Source: Epibacterium sp. Ofav1-8 (GTDB taxonomy: Bacteria > Pseudomonadota > Alphaproteobacteria > Rhodobacterales > Rhodobacteraceae). Taken from it: a stretch of DNA of 64,000 nucleotides. The notes beneath the pieces are model-generated. The model saw only the letters and a program-made list of their open reading frames with translations, was not told the origin of the DNA and did not search any database. The stretch lies in the NCBI RefSeq assembly GCF_022348185.1, contig NZ_JAKRFD010000002.1, positions 310,001-374,000 of the forward strand, in the 5' to 3' direction. Below, piece by piece: positions 39,082 through 47,757 of this stretch (positions within the stretch are counted from its first letter, which is position 1; every line of letters starts with the position of its first letter). A program made the translations under genes and the position numbers.

Positions 39082-39525
39082 ATGAAGTCCCTGAAGAAGC
39101 AGCGGCGAATCCAGATCATAGCGCTTGCGACCGCGGCCCTGATCGGGTCCACGGCGCTCATCGGATATGCGATGCGCGATGGTATCAACTACTTCCGCTC
39201 GCCCAGTCAGGTGATGGAGACGCCGCCCGAACCGACCGAGACCTTCCGCATCGGCGGTTTGGTCGAAGAAGGCAGCCTGCAACGCGGCCAAGGCGAGGCG
39301 GTTCTGTTTTCCGTGACCGATGGCGGGGCCAGCGTGCCGGTGACATTCACCGGGGTGTTGCCGGATCTGTTTGAGGAAAATCAGGGCATGGTGGGCACCG
39401 GGCGTTATATCAACGGTGTCTTTGAAGCCTCTGAAATTCTTGCAAAACATGATGAGACCTACATGCCCAAAGAAGTGGTGGATGCCCTGAAGGAACAGGG
39501 TGTCTACCGCGAGGACGAGAGCTGA
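39082..39525 (+). CDS. ccmE: Cytochrome c maturation protein CcmE (heme chaperone)
   Basis: A 147-residue inner-membrane protein with an N-terminal transmembrane anchor (about residues 10-30) and a periplasmic OB-fold domain. It carries heme covalently on H123, seen in LAKHDETYMP with Y127 as the axial ligand, and hands it to CcmF. The gene lies 13 bases after argC. The next ccm gene, ccmF, is 1.4 kb away, beyond a muramidase and a holin, with a hairpin at 39554-39585 in between. Confidence 0.95.
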   Translation: MKSLKKQRRIQIIALATAALIGSTALIGYAMRDGINYFRSPSQVMETPPEPTETFRIGGLVEEGSLQRGQGEAVLFSVTDGGASVPVTFTGVLPDLFEENQGMVGTGRYINGVFEASEILAKHDETYMPKEVVDALKEQGVYREDES

Positions 39526-39553
39526 TTTTCTCTCGGCATGCCTCTGGTTTTAC

Positions 39554-39585
39554 AACGCGCCCGGCGGTCTTCGCACGGGCGCGTT
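39554..39585 (+). terminator. Hairpin after ccmE
   Basis: AACGCGCCCG and CGGGCGCGTT form a perfect 10-bp stem around a 12-base loop, 28 bases after the ccmE stop. No T-run follows (GCGTATCT), so it may attenuate or only stabilise the ccmE transcript. Confidence 0.55.
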
Positions 39586-39668
39586 GCGTATCTGGCGCAC
39601 GCCGCGCCCACCTGATCTCAAGGCCCGAACGCTAGTCTTCCTGCCAGTTCCCGATTGGAGGATCTGGC

Positions 39669-40277
39669 ATGGATGTCGCAAAAATCGCCCGAGAGATTGT
39701 CGCCCGTGAAGGGGGCTATGTGAATGACCCCGACGATCCCGGCGGGGCGACCAAACATGGCGTCACCATTCACACGCTGCGCCGGCTTGGCCTTGATCTG
39801 ACCGGTGACGGCGCGGTGGATCGGCGCGACGTCAAGGCGCTGGATCGCGCGCAGGCCGAAGAGATTTTCCTGCGCGAATACTTCCGCCGCCCACGTCTGC
39901 ATCTGCTGCCAGAGCCGCTTCAGGCCAGCGTCTTTGACATGCATGTCAACGCAGGTGCTAACGCGGTGCGCATCCTTCAGCGGCTATTGTGCGACATGGG
40001 GTATGACGTTGCGGTCGACGGGGCGATGGGGCCGCAGACGGCCAAGGCGGCGCAGGCCGCAGGGCAGGTCAATATGGAGGCGCTGGTCAACGCTTATGGG
40101 ATTGCGCGTCGGAACTACTACTTCGACCTTGCCGATCGTCGCCCGCGCAGCCGCAAATATGCCCGCACTCGCGCAGGCGGCAAGGGCGGCTGGATTCGCC
40201 GCGCCGAAGACTTCATCGCGCCGCGCTATCACATGACCCCGGCAGAGTTTCAGTCCCGCACAGCGCATTGGTCGTGA
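39669..40277 (+). CDS. Holin-associated N-acetylmuramidase (GH108)
   Basis: A 202-residue peptidoglycan hydrolase. The N-terminal GH108 domain carries the catalytic E14 in AREGGYVNDPDDPGGATKHG, and a C-terminal peptidoglycan-binding domain (VDGAMGPQTAKAAQAAG and onwards) follows. There is no signal peptide, so export would need the adjacent holin. The start has TGGAGG upstream and the holin gene begins 10 bases after its stop. Such a phage-lysis pair inside a ccm cluster is known in Rhodobacteraceae, to my recollection, but its role there is undefined. Confidence 0.9.
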   Translation: MDVAKIAREIVAREGGYVNDPDDPGGATKHGVTIHTLRRLGLDLTGDGAVDRRDVKALDRAQAEEIFLREYFRRPRLHLLPEPLQASVFDMHVNAGANAVRILQRLLCDMGYDVAVDGAMGPQTAKAAQAAGQVNMEALVNAYGIARRNYYFDLADRRPRSRKYARTRAGGKGGWIRRAEDFIAPRYHMTPAEFQSRTAHWS

Positions 40278-40287
40278 AGGAGGTTCC

Positions 40288-40824
40288 ATGTTTTCAACGC
40301 TTTGGGAGATGCTCTTTGGCAATCGGCGCAATGTGATCCGCGAGACCGCAGAGGTCTTTCGCGAAAACAGCGAACAGGCGGCGGTGCGGGCGCATGACCT
40401 GCAAGGCGCGGCACTGGCGCAGTTTGCAGCCGAATTTGCGGGCGAGAAAAGCGGCTTTGATCGCTTCATGGATGGGGTCAACCGTCTGCCGCGCCCGATG
40501 CTGGCGCTGGGGACGCTGGGGCTGATGGTGGCGGCGATGGTGGACCCGCTGTGGTTTGCGGCCCGCATGCAGGGCGTAGCCCTCGTGCCCGAACCCCTGT
40601 GGTGGCTCTTGGGGATCGTTGTGTCGTTTTACTTTGGCGCGCGCAGTCAGGCCAAGACACAAGCCTTTCAGGAAGGCATCGCACGCAGCCTGGCACGGGT
40701 GCCGCAGGCGGTTGAGAATATCGAACAGCTGAACACAGCCGCGCAATCTTCTGATAAAAAACGAGAAAACGACAGCGCGGATAATCCGGCGCTTGCGGAC
40801 TGGCATCGCGCGCGCGGGGATTGA
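40288..40824 (+). CDS. Holin family protein (3TM-type)
   Basis: A 178-residue membrane protein with two clear hydrophobic helices (about residues 70-88 and 104-122) flanked by long charged N- and C-terminal regions, like the phage 3TM holin family. It is preceded by AAGGAGG and lies 10 bases after the GH108 muramidase gene. A holin would let the signal-less muramidase reach the periplasm. 72 bases separate it from ccmF. Confidence 0.82.
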   Translation: MFSTLWEMLFGNRRNVIRETAEVFRENSEQAAVRAHDLQGAALAQFAAEFAGEKSGFDRFMDGVNRLPRPMLALGTLGLMVAAMVDPLWFAARMQGVALVPEPLWWLLGIVVSFYFGARSQAKTQAFQEGIARSLARVPQAVENIEQLNTAAQSSDKKRENDSADNPALADWHRARGD

Positions 40825-40896
40825 AGACCCCCTGCGGCGCGGGGACGCGGGCGAATGTGATTGGCGCTGATCTGCGAGACCGATATAGAAGCAGGT

Positions 40897-42861
40897 ATGA
40901 TTACAGAGCTCGGTCACTTCGCCCTTATCCTAGCCTTCATGATCGCCATTGTTCAGATGGTTGTGCCCCTGATTGGTGCGCACAAACGCTGGCCCGGATG
41001 GATGGCTGTGGCGGAACCCGCCGCGCAGGCGCAGTTCCTGTTTACCGCCTTTGCCTTTGGCGCGTTGACCTGGGCCTTTGTGACCTCGGACTTCTCGGTG
41101 CGGCTGGTGACGCTCAACAGCCATTCCGCAAAGCCGATGATCTACAAGATTTCCGGCACCTGGGGCAATCACGAGGGCTCCATGCTGCTGTGGGTGCTGA
41201 TCGTGAGCCTCTTTGGCGCAACGGCCTCGGTGTTTGGTGGTGGCTTGCCGCCGACACTCAAGGCGCGCGTGCTAAGCGTGCAGGCGGCGATCGGGGTGGC
41301 GTTCTTCGCATTTATCCTCTTTACCTCCAACCCCTTTCTGCGGCTGGCAAATCCGCCGTTTGACGGGCAGGATCTGAACCCGCTGTTGCAGGATCCGGGC
41401 CTCGCCTTCCATCCGCCGTTTCTGTACCTGGGCTATGTGGGTCTCTCGATGGCGTTTTCCTTCGCGGTGGCGGCCTTGATCGAGGGGCGCGTTGATGCGG
41501 CCTGGGGACGCTGGGTGCGCCCCTGGACCCTGGCGGCGTGGATTTTCCTGACCATCGGCATCGCGCTTGGGTCGTGGTGGGCCTATTACGAGCTCGGCTG
41601 GGGCGGTTTCTGGTTCTGGGATCCGGTCGAAAACGCCTCCTTCATGCCGTGGCTCCTCTCGGCGGCGCTGCTGCATTCGGCGATCGTGGTGGAAAAGCGC
41701 GAGAGCCTGAAGAGCTGGACCATCCTTTTGGCGATCCTCGCCTTCGGGTTCTCGCTGATTGGGACATTTATCGTCCGCTCCGGTCTGCTCACCTCGGTGC
41801 ATGCCTTCGCCAATGATCCGGAGCGCGGCGTGGTGATCCTGGCGATCCTCGCGGTGTTTACCGGCGGCGCGCTCTTGCTCTTTGCGCTGCGGGCGCAGGC
41901 GATGGAGGCCAAGGGCGTGTTTTCCATGGTCAGCCGCGAAAGCGCGCTGGTGGCCAACAACCTGCTTCTGGCGGTGAGCTGCTTTGTGGTCTTTGTTGGC
42001 ACGCTTTGGCCAGTGGTGGCCGAGATGGCGTTTGACCGCAAACTCTCGGTCGGGGCGCCGTTCTTTGATGCGGCCTTTCCGCCCTTCATGGTGGCGCTGG
42101 GTCTGTTGCTGCCGATCGGGTCGGTGCTGCCGTGGAAACGGGGCAAGGGCGCAAAGACCCTCTGGGCGCTGCGGTATGCCATGGTGCTGGCGCTGGCGAT
42201 CGCGGGTCTCACCTGGGCCGTTCAGTCCGGCGACAGCCTGCTGGGGCCGGTCGGGGCCATGCTCGGGGCCTGGGTGGTCAGCGGTGCGGCGCTGGATCTG
42301 TGGAACCGCGCCGGGCGCAAGGACAAGCTGGCCCGCCTGATGCGCCTGCCGCGCGCCGATTGGGGCAAGTCGGTGGCGCATGCCGGGCTTGGGGTCACGA
42401 TCTTTGCGATTGCGGGCCTCACCGCCTGGCAGGTCGAGGACATTCGCGTCGCCAATATCGACGAGCCCTTCCGCGTCGGCCCCTATGACATGGTCCTCAG
42501 GGCGGTCGAAGAGGGGCGCGGCCCGAACTATTTCACCACCATGGGCGTGGTCGAGGTGACCCGCAACGGGCGCGAGATCGCCACCCTGCGGCCTGAAAAG
42601 CGCGTCTACCCGGTGGCGCAGATGCCCACCACCGAAGCGGCGATCGACTACCGGTTCACCCGTGATCTCTATGTGGTGATCGGTGATGCGCAGGCGGGCG
42701 GCGGCTTTACCATGCGGACCTATATCAAGCCCTTTGCCAACTGGATCTGGGGCGGCTGCCTGCTGATGGCCCTTGGCGGGCTGCTGAGCCTGTCGGACCG
42801 CCGGTTCCGCGTTGCCGCCGGGGCGCGCAAGACGACCGCAGAAGGGGTGCCGGCAGAATGA
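40897..42861 (+). CDS. ccmF: Cytochrome c heme lyase subunit CcmF
   Basis: A 654-residue inner-membrane protein with about 15 hydrophobic helices that joins heme to apocytochrome c. The tryptophan-rich WWD heme-handling motif reads GGFWFWDPVENASFMPWL near residue 235, and conserved histidines lie in HSAKPMIYK, HEGSMLLW and HSAIVVEKRE. ATG 40897 starts the usual MITELGHFAL; 12 in-frame codons upstream are discarded. The last four bases overlap the ccmH start (ATGA). Confidence 0.96.
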   Translation: MITELGHFALILAFMIAIVQMVVPLIGAHKRWPGWMAVAEPAAQAQFLFTAFAFGALTWAFVTSDFSVRLVTLNSHSAKPMIYKISGTWGNHEGSMLLWVLIVSLFGATASVFGGGLPPTLKARVLSVQAAIGVAFFAFILFTSNPFLRLANPPFDGQDLNPLLQDPGLAFHPPFLYLGYVGLSMAFSFAVAALIEGRVDAAWGRWVRPWTLAAWIFLTIGIALGSWWAYYELGWGGFWFWDPVENASFMPWLLSAALLHSAIVVEKRESLKSWTILLAILAFGFSLIGTFIVRSGLLTSVHAFANDPERGVVILAILAVFTGGALLLFALRAQAMEAKGVFSMVSRESALVANNLLLAVSCFVVFVGTLWPVVAEMAFDRKLSVGAPFFDAAFPPFMVALGLLLPIGSVLPWKRGKGAKTLWALRYAMVLALAIAGLTWAVQSGDSLLGPVGAMLGAWVVSGAALDLWNRAGRKDKLARLMRLPRADWGKSVAHAGLGVTIFAIAGLTAWQVEDIRVANIDEPFRVGPYDMVLRAVEEGRGPNYFTTMGVVEVTRNGREIATLRPEKRVYPVAQMPTTEAAIDYRFTRDLYVVIGDAQAGGGFTMRTYIKPFANWIWGGCLLMALGGLLSLSDRRFRVAAGARKTTAEGVPAE

Positions 42862-43325
42862 TACGTCTGATCAAAGCCCTGGCGGCGGTTCTGCTCCTGT
42901 CGGTCACGCCGGCCTTTGCCGTGCAGCCGGACGAGGTTCTGGACGACCCGAAACTGGAACAACGCGCCCGCGACCTGTCCAAGGGGCTGCGCTGTCTGGT
43001 GTGCCGCAACGAGAGCATTGACGAGTCCAACGCCGATCTGGCCCGCGACCTGCGCCTGTTGGTGCGCGAGCGTCTGGTGGCGGGGGACAGCAACGAAGAG
43101 GCGATCGACTTCATCGTGGATCGCTACGGCGAATATGTGCTGCTGAAACCGACGGTGCGCGGGGCCAACTGGATTCTCTGGGCGGCGGGGCCGATGATGC
43201 TGGTGCTGGCACTGCTGGTTGCGCTTTTGTATCTGCGCAAACGCGCCACGGCGGCGGGCGGGGCCGAGACTGACGACCTGTCAGCCGATGAACAGGCGCG
43301 CCTCAAGGAAATCCTCAAGGACTGA
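42858..43325 (+). CDS. ccmH: Cytochrome c maturation protein CcmH
   Basis: A 155-residue thiol-reductase subunit that keeps the apocytochrome CXXCH cysteines reduced for heme ligation. A signal-like N-terminus (residues 1-21) precedes the motif LRCLVCRN at about residue 45, a variant of the LRCxxCQ consensus in which the glutamine is Arg, then a C-terminal anchor helix (about 112-130). It is translationally coupled to ccmF through an ATGA overlap. Confidence 0.94.
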   Translation: MIRLIKALAAVLLLSVTPAFAVQPDEVLDDPKLEQRARDLSKGLRCLVCRNESIDESNADLARDLRLLVRERLVAGDSNEEAIDFIVDRYGEYVLLKPTVRGANWILWAAGPMMLVLALLVALLYLRKRATAAGGAETDDLSADEQARLKEILKD

Positions 43326-43531
43326 CGCGTGATGCCGGGACGCGGGCGGATTGCCTGATCCGGTACATTTTGCTAAAGAGGCCTTGGTCCGCAGTTCACC
43401 AAGGCTCCGCCACGCGCTAAACCTGCGTTATACATCATGTCATCGGACTCCTGATCGGGGTGCCTCTGGACAAGGGCGGACATCCGTATGGCCTGAGCCA
43501 TGCCCGGCATCCTGCATAAATGGAGGACATG

Positions 43532-44059
43532 ATGTCCAAGGATGTGATCCGTCTGACCATTCCCGATGTGTCGGATTTCGCCAAACAGCTGCGCAACGCC
43601 CTCAGCGAGGCACCAGGCCATGTGGAGATGCTGAACCATGTGGCCCGCGCCGCAGGGTATCGCAATTTCCAGCACCTGCGCAGCCAGAACCCGCCCACGC
43701 CAGAGATTGACCACAAGCGCATCGCGCGGGCGGCGCGCTATTTCGACGGTCGTGGACGTTGGGAAAGCTGGCCAACAAAACGCGGGGTGCGCGAGCTGTG
43801 CCTCTGGGTGATCTGGGCGCGACTGCCGGCCCGCGAACGCTGGAGCGAGCGGCAAATCTCGGCGCTGATTGACGAGCACTGCAGCTTTCACGATGCGGCC
43901 CAGATCCGGCGCAGCCTGATCGAGATGCAGCTTTTGACCCGCAATCGCGATGGGTCGGACTATGCGCGGGTTGAAACACCGATGGATGCACATGGCGCGG
44001 CGCTGCTGTCCTTGCTCGCAGAGCGGCAGAAAACGCAAGAAAAGCCAAAGATTGGCTGA
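43532..44059 (+). CDS. DUF2087 domain-containing protein
   Basis: A 175-residue soluble protein. The C-terminal half matches DUF2087, an ArsR-like winged-helix module: RYFDGRGRWESWPTKRG, RWSERQISALIDEH, then AQIRRSLIEMQLL. The N-terminal LRNALSEAPGHVEMLNHVARAAGY, split by the domain boundary, resembles a glyoxalase-like fragment. A DNA-binding role is possible but unproven. ATG 43532 is chosen because GGAGG ends 5 bases upstream; ATG 43520 overlaps that site. Confidence 0.7.
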   Translation: MSKDVIRLTIPDVSDFAKQLRNALSEAPGHVEMLNHVARAAGYRNFQHLRSQNPPTPEIDHKRIARAARYFDGRGRWESWPTKRGVRELCLWVIWARLPARERWSERQISALIDEHCSFHDAAQIRRSLIEMQLLTRNRDGSDYARVETPMDAHGAALLSLLAERQKTQEKPKIG

Positions 44060-44131
44060 CGCGGCGTTTGTCTTTTCGCAGGCGGATGCTTAGGTCAACA
44101 TGCGCATAACTCGAACAGGGATATTTCACGC

Positions 44132-44911
44132 ATGGACTACCGCGACATTCAGTATTCGCTTGCAGACGGGCTTGCGACCGTGACCTTGAACCGCCCGCAG
44201 AGCATGAATGCGCTCACCAGCCAGATGCGGGCGGAAATCACCCATGCGATGAAAGCGGCCGCAGCCGAGGCGCGTGCGGTGGTGCTGACCGGGGCGGGCA
44301 ATGCGTTTTGCACCGGTCAGGATCTCAAGGACGCCTCCACCGGTGGCAACCAGATCGATCTGGAGCGCACGCTGCGCGATGAATATGTGCCGATGCTGGA
44401 GGCGATCTACAACTGCCCGGTGCCGACGCTCTCTGCGGTGAACGGTCCGGCGGCCGGGGCCGGGGCCAATCTGGCGCTGGCCGCCGATGTGGTGATTGCC
44501 ACCGAGAGCGCCTATTTCCTGCAGGCCTTTGCCAAGATCGGGCTGATGCCGGATGCGGGCGGCACGTGGTTCCTGCCGCGCCAGATGGGGCTGGCCAAGG
44601 CGATGGGCGCGGCGCTGTTTGCCGACAGGATCTCGGCGCGTCAGGCCAGTGACTGGGGCATGATCTGGGAAGCGGTGCCGGACGCGGAGTTCGAGACCCA
44701 TTGGAACGCGCGTGCGGCCTATCTGGCCAGCGGCCCGTCCAAGGCCTTTGGCGCCATCAAACAGGCGCTGCGCGACTCCACCACCAACAGCCTGTCCGAC
44801 CAGCTGTCGCTGGAGGCGCATTTGCAGGGGGAGCTGGGCCGCAGCCGCGATTTCATGGAGGGCGTTACCGCATTTATGGAAAAGCGCAAACCGGGGTTTG
44901 AAGGGCGCTGA
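44132..44911 (+). CDS. Enoyl-CoA hydratase/isomerase, PaaG-like
   Basis: A 259-residue crotonase-fold enzyme. CTGQDLKD and GPAAGAGANLALAADVVIA form the CoA pocket and oxyanion hole, and GLMPDAGGTWFLPR matches the active-site loop of PaaG (ring 1,2-epoxyphenylacetyl-CoA isomerase), with the Asp in MPD as expected catalytic residue. No other paa genes are nearby, so the substrate is uncertain; it could also act on another enoyl-CoA. It ends in a bidirectional terminator. Confidence 0.88.
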   Translation: MDYRDIQYSLADGLATVTLNRPQSMNALTSQMRAEITHAMKAAAAEARAVVLTGAGNAFCTGQDLKDASTGGNQIDLERTLRDEYVPMLEAIYNCPVPTLSAVNGPAAGAGANLALAADVVIATESAYFLQAFAKIGLMPDAGGTWFLPRQMGLAKAMGAALFADRISARQASDWGMIWEAVPDAEFETHWNARAAYLASGPSKAFGAIKQALRDSTTNSLSDQLSLEAHLQGELGRSRDFMEGVTAFMEKRKPGFEGR

Positions 44912-44932
44912 CCGCGCGCAAGCCACTCTGTT

Positions 44933-44968
44933 ACCAAAAAAAAGCCGCCCGATCCGGGGCGGCTTTTT
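44933..44968. terminator. Bidirectional terminator between the crotonase and RTX genes
   Basis: GCCGCCC pairs with GGGCGGC, with A8 before and T5 after the stem, serving the convergent crotonase and RTX-protein genes. Confidence 0.92.
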
Positions 44969-44994
44969 CATAGGTTGGTCCGTCTGGCGCAGCG

Positions 44995-46044
44995 TTAGGC
45001 GTTGGCCTGAAGCAGCTGCACATGGGTGGCGGGATCAAATCCGTCGCCCGCGTTTTCCAGATAGGCGATGACCTCACCTCCGACCAGAATCTCCACATCG
45101 GCGCTGCCATCGGAGTTGGTGACGGTTTCATAGCTCAGATCCGGCGGGGTCAGACCGTCGTAGCGGTAGACAATGCTGTCATCCCCGACGTTGAAGTCGC
45201 GAATAACCGCAGCCTCTCCGGCGTCCATCCAGTCGCCGATCCCAAAGACATCGAGCCCCTCGCCGCCGGTCAGATCATCTCCGGCCCCGGCAAGCAGGAC
45301 GTCATTGCCATCCCCACCCCTCAGCACATCGGCGGTGCCATCATCGACGACATCCAGACCAAAGGTGCTGGGAGTGGATTCGTTTTCAAGAAAGACCTGC
45401 CGCAGCGTGATCGGCGAGGACAGCGACGGACCGGTGACCAGCGTGCCCCCATTCAGCGCATCATCCCCGGCGCCACCGTCGAGCGTATCGGCGCCGATAC
45501 CCCCATGCAGCCCGTCACTGCCATAGCCGCCAGAGAGGCTGTCGTCGCCGGAATCGCCCGACATGTAGTCCTGACCGAGGCTGCCGCTCATGGTGTCGTC
45601 GCCCGAACCGCCGACCATCACATCAAGGCCACCGCCCCCGGTCATGCGGTCATCACCGAAGCCGCCTTCGAGGATGTCGGCATCAGCGCCACCGGAGATG
45701 AAATCATCGCCGTCGCCACCATAGAGATCGTCGGTCCCAGCATCGCCGTAGAGCGCATCATCGCCGGTTTCGCCACGCAGATCGTCCGCGCCTGCGTCGC
45801 CATTGATGGTGTCGTCGCCTTCACCGCCTTCGCTGCGATCATCGCCGTCGCCCAGGGAAATCAGATCGTGCCCGTCGGTCCCGATCAGCAGGTCGCTGAG
45901 CGACGAGCCTTCCAGCGTGCTGTCCGGCACCCGTTCGTTGGCGGCGGTGTCTTCGGTGTTGTCATCGCTGTCGTCACCGTCACCATCCAGGGCCACAAAG
46001 GCGCCAACGGCTGCCAGGGTTCCCATCATCGCAAGTAGAAACAT
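44995..46044 (-). CDS. RTX (Ca2+-binding repeat) protein with N-terminal membrane anchor
   Basis: A 349-residue acidic protein. Residues 1-20 (MFLLAMMGTLAAVGAF) are a hydrophobic signal-anchor, followed by a Asp/Ser/Glu-rich spacer. From about residue 60 to 210 come about fifteen degenerate GGxGxDxLx nonapeptides (e.g. LYGGDGDDFISGGADADIL), then a shorter RTX block near 255-285. Calcium would fold the repeats outside the cytoplasm. No ABC secretion genes are nearby. ATG 46044 follows GAGGGC. Confidence 0.85.
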   Translation of the reverse strand: MFLLAMMGTLAAVGAFVALDGDGDDSDDNTEDTAANERVPDSTLEGSSLSDLLIGTDGHDLISLGDGDDRSEGGEGDDTINGDAGADDLRGETGDDALYGDAGTDDLYGGDGDDFISGGADADILEGGFGDDRMTGGGGLDVMVGGSGDDTMSGSLGQDYMSGDSGDDSLSGGYGSDGLHGGIGADTLDGGAGDDALNGGTLVTGPSLSSPITLRQVFLENESTPSTFGLDVVDDGTADVLRGGDGNDVLLAGAGDDLTGGEGLDVFGIGDWMDAGEAAVIRDFNVGDDSIVYRYDGLTPPDLSYETVTNSDGSADVEILVGGEVIAYLENAGDGFDPATHVQLLQANA

Positions 46045-46267
46045 TCCATGCCCTCGTTCGGTAATCACAGGTCAGCGCATTGCTCGCCATTCTTGAATGC
46101 GGCAAACACATGGCAACCTGCGGGTATATGGTCCGTTTTAAGGCCGGAATTTGAAAAGTAACGTATTTAATTGAAGATTGGTTAAAACTGTCTGTTTCGG
46201 CATCCGCGACAATAGTCCCGGATGCGATCTCTGTTCTCTGCGAGATTTGCATGCCACTGAAAACAAT

Positions 46268-46301
46268 AAAAAAACCGCCCGGCAACTGCGGGCGGTTTTT
46301 T
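46268..46301 (-). terminator. Rho-independent terminator of gltA
   Basis: AAAACCGCCC pairs with GGGCGGTTTT around a 9-base loop; on the minus strand the stem runs into seven T residues. It is 20 bases beyond the gltA stop. Confidence 0.93.
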
Positions 46302-46321
46302 AAGGTTTCTTTTGCTACGGC

Positions 46322-47617
46322 TCAGCGGTTTTCGATATCGACGTAATCGCGCTGTGTCTCACCCAGATACAATTGGCGCGGACGGCCGATTTTGTTCTGC
46401 GGATCGCCGATCATTTCCTTCCACTGCGAGATCCAGCCAACGGTGCGCGACAGCGCAAAGATCGGCGTGAACATGGAGGTCGGGAAGCCCATCGCCTCGA
46501 GGATGATGCCCGAGTAGAAGTCGACGTTCGGGAACAGCTTCTTCTCGATGAAGTAAGGATCGTTGAGCGCGGTCTGCTCCAGCTCCTTGGCCACCTGCAG
46601 CAGCGGGTTGTTCTCGACGCCCAGAAGCTCCAGCACCTCGTCGGCGGATTGCTTCAGCACCTTGGCGCGCGGGTCGGTGTTCTTGTAGACGCGGTGGCCA
46701 AAGCCCATCAGGCGGAACGGATCGTTCTTGTCCTTGGCGCGTTCGATGAACTCCGGGATACGGTCGACGGAGCCGATTTCCTTCAGCATCTCGAGGCAGG
46801 CCTGGTTGGCGCCGCCATGTGCGGGCCCCCAGAGGCAGGCGATGCCGGCCGCGATACAGGCAAACGGGTTGGCCCCGGAGGACGACGCCAGACGCACGGT
46901 CGAGGTCGAGGCGTTCTGTTCGTGATCCGCATGCAGGGTAAAGATGCGGTCCATCGCCCGACTCAGGATCGGATCGACCTCGTAATTCTCTGCCGGAACA
47001 GAGAAACACATGTGCAGGAAGTTGGCCGCGTAATCCAGGTCGTTGCGCGGATACACAAACGGCTGGCCGATGGAATACTTGTAGGCCATCGCCGCAATGG
47101 TCGGCAGCTTTGCGATCAGGCGGATGGCCGCCACTTCGCGCTGCCACGGATCGGAGATGTCGGTGGAATCGTGGTAGAAGGCCGACATTGCGCCCACAAC
47201 ACCCACAAGGGTCGCCATCGGGTGCGCATCGCGACGGAAGCCACGGAAGAAGTTGTGCATCTGCTCGTGGACCATGGTGTGACGGGTCACACGGGTCTCG
47301 AAATCCTCAAGCTGGGTCGCGGTCGGCAGCTCACCATAGAGCAGCAGATAGCAGACCTCCAGATAGTGGGATTTTCCCGCCAGCTGGTCGATCGGATAGC
47401 CACGGTGCAGCAACACGCCTTCGTTGCCGTCGATATAGGTGATGGTGCTGTCACAGCTCGCGGTGGAGGTGAAGCCCGGGTCATAGGTGAAGACGCCCGC
47501 CTGAGCGTAGAGTTTGCGGATGTCCAGAACATCCGGCCCGGCGGTGGGCTTGAAAATGGGCAGATCGTAGGTCTCACCATTCAGGCTCAGCTGGGCCGTT
47601 TTTTGTGAATCTGTCAT
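46322..47617 (-). CDS. gltA: Citrate synthase
   Basis: A 431-residue type II (hexameric) citrate synthase, the entry enzyme of the TCA cycle. Catalytic His and Asp are seen in [30 protein letters not shown] and [10 protein letters not shown]. Its start is 140 bases from gltX. Both genes are on the minus strand, and a hairpin is not visible between them. Single copy with its own terminator. Confidence 0.96.
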   Translation of the reverse strand: MTDSQKTAQLSLNGETYDLPIFKPTAGPDVLDIRKLYAQAGVFTYDPGFTSTASCDSTITYIDGNEGVLLHRGYPIDQLAGKSHYLEVCYLLLYGELPTATQLEDFETRVTRHTMVHEQMHNFFRGFRRDAHPMATLVGVVGAMSAFYHDSTDISDPWQREVAAIRLIAKLPTIAAMAYKYSIGQPFVYPRNDLDYAANFLHMCFSVPAENYEVDPILSRAMDRIFTLHADHEQNASTSTVRLASSSGANPFACIAAGIACLWGPAHGGANQACLEMLKEIGSVDRIPEFIERAKDKNDPFRLMGFGHRVYKNTDPRAKVLKQSADEVLELLGVENNPLLQVAKELEQTALNDPYFIEKKLFPNVDFYSGIILEAMGFPTSMFTPIFALSRTVGWISQWKEMIGDPQNKIGRPRQLYLGETQRDYVDIENR

Positions 47618-47757
47618 AGATGTCCCTTCCTGTTACAGGCGCAGAGAGGGCGGGTGGCCCGTTCCGCGCAGCGGGGCGCCGACGTCGACTGGCGACGCAG
47701 GCGGAATCCTATCCGAACGGGCTTACCCGGATCTGACCATCAGATCCCATCGGGCAA

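Noticed and set aside
39669-40824. A prophage remnant
   Set aside because: Only the muramidase and holin are phage-like; no structural or integration genes or attachment repeats are near, and the flanking ccm genes are intact.
45200-45870. Repetitive DNA resembling a tandem repeat or CRISPR-like array
   Set aside because: The periodicity is that of coding RTX nonapeptides; the units are degenerate and there are no unique spacers.
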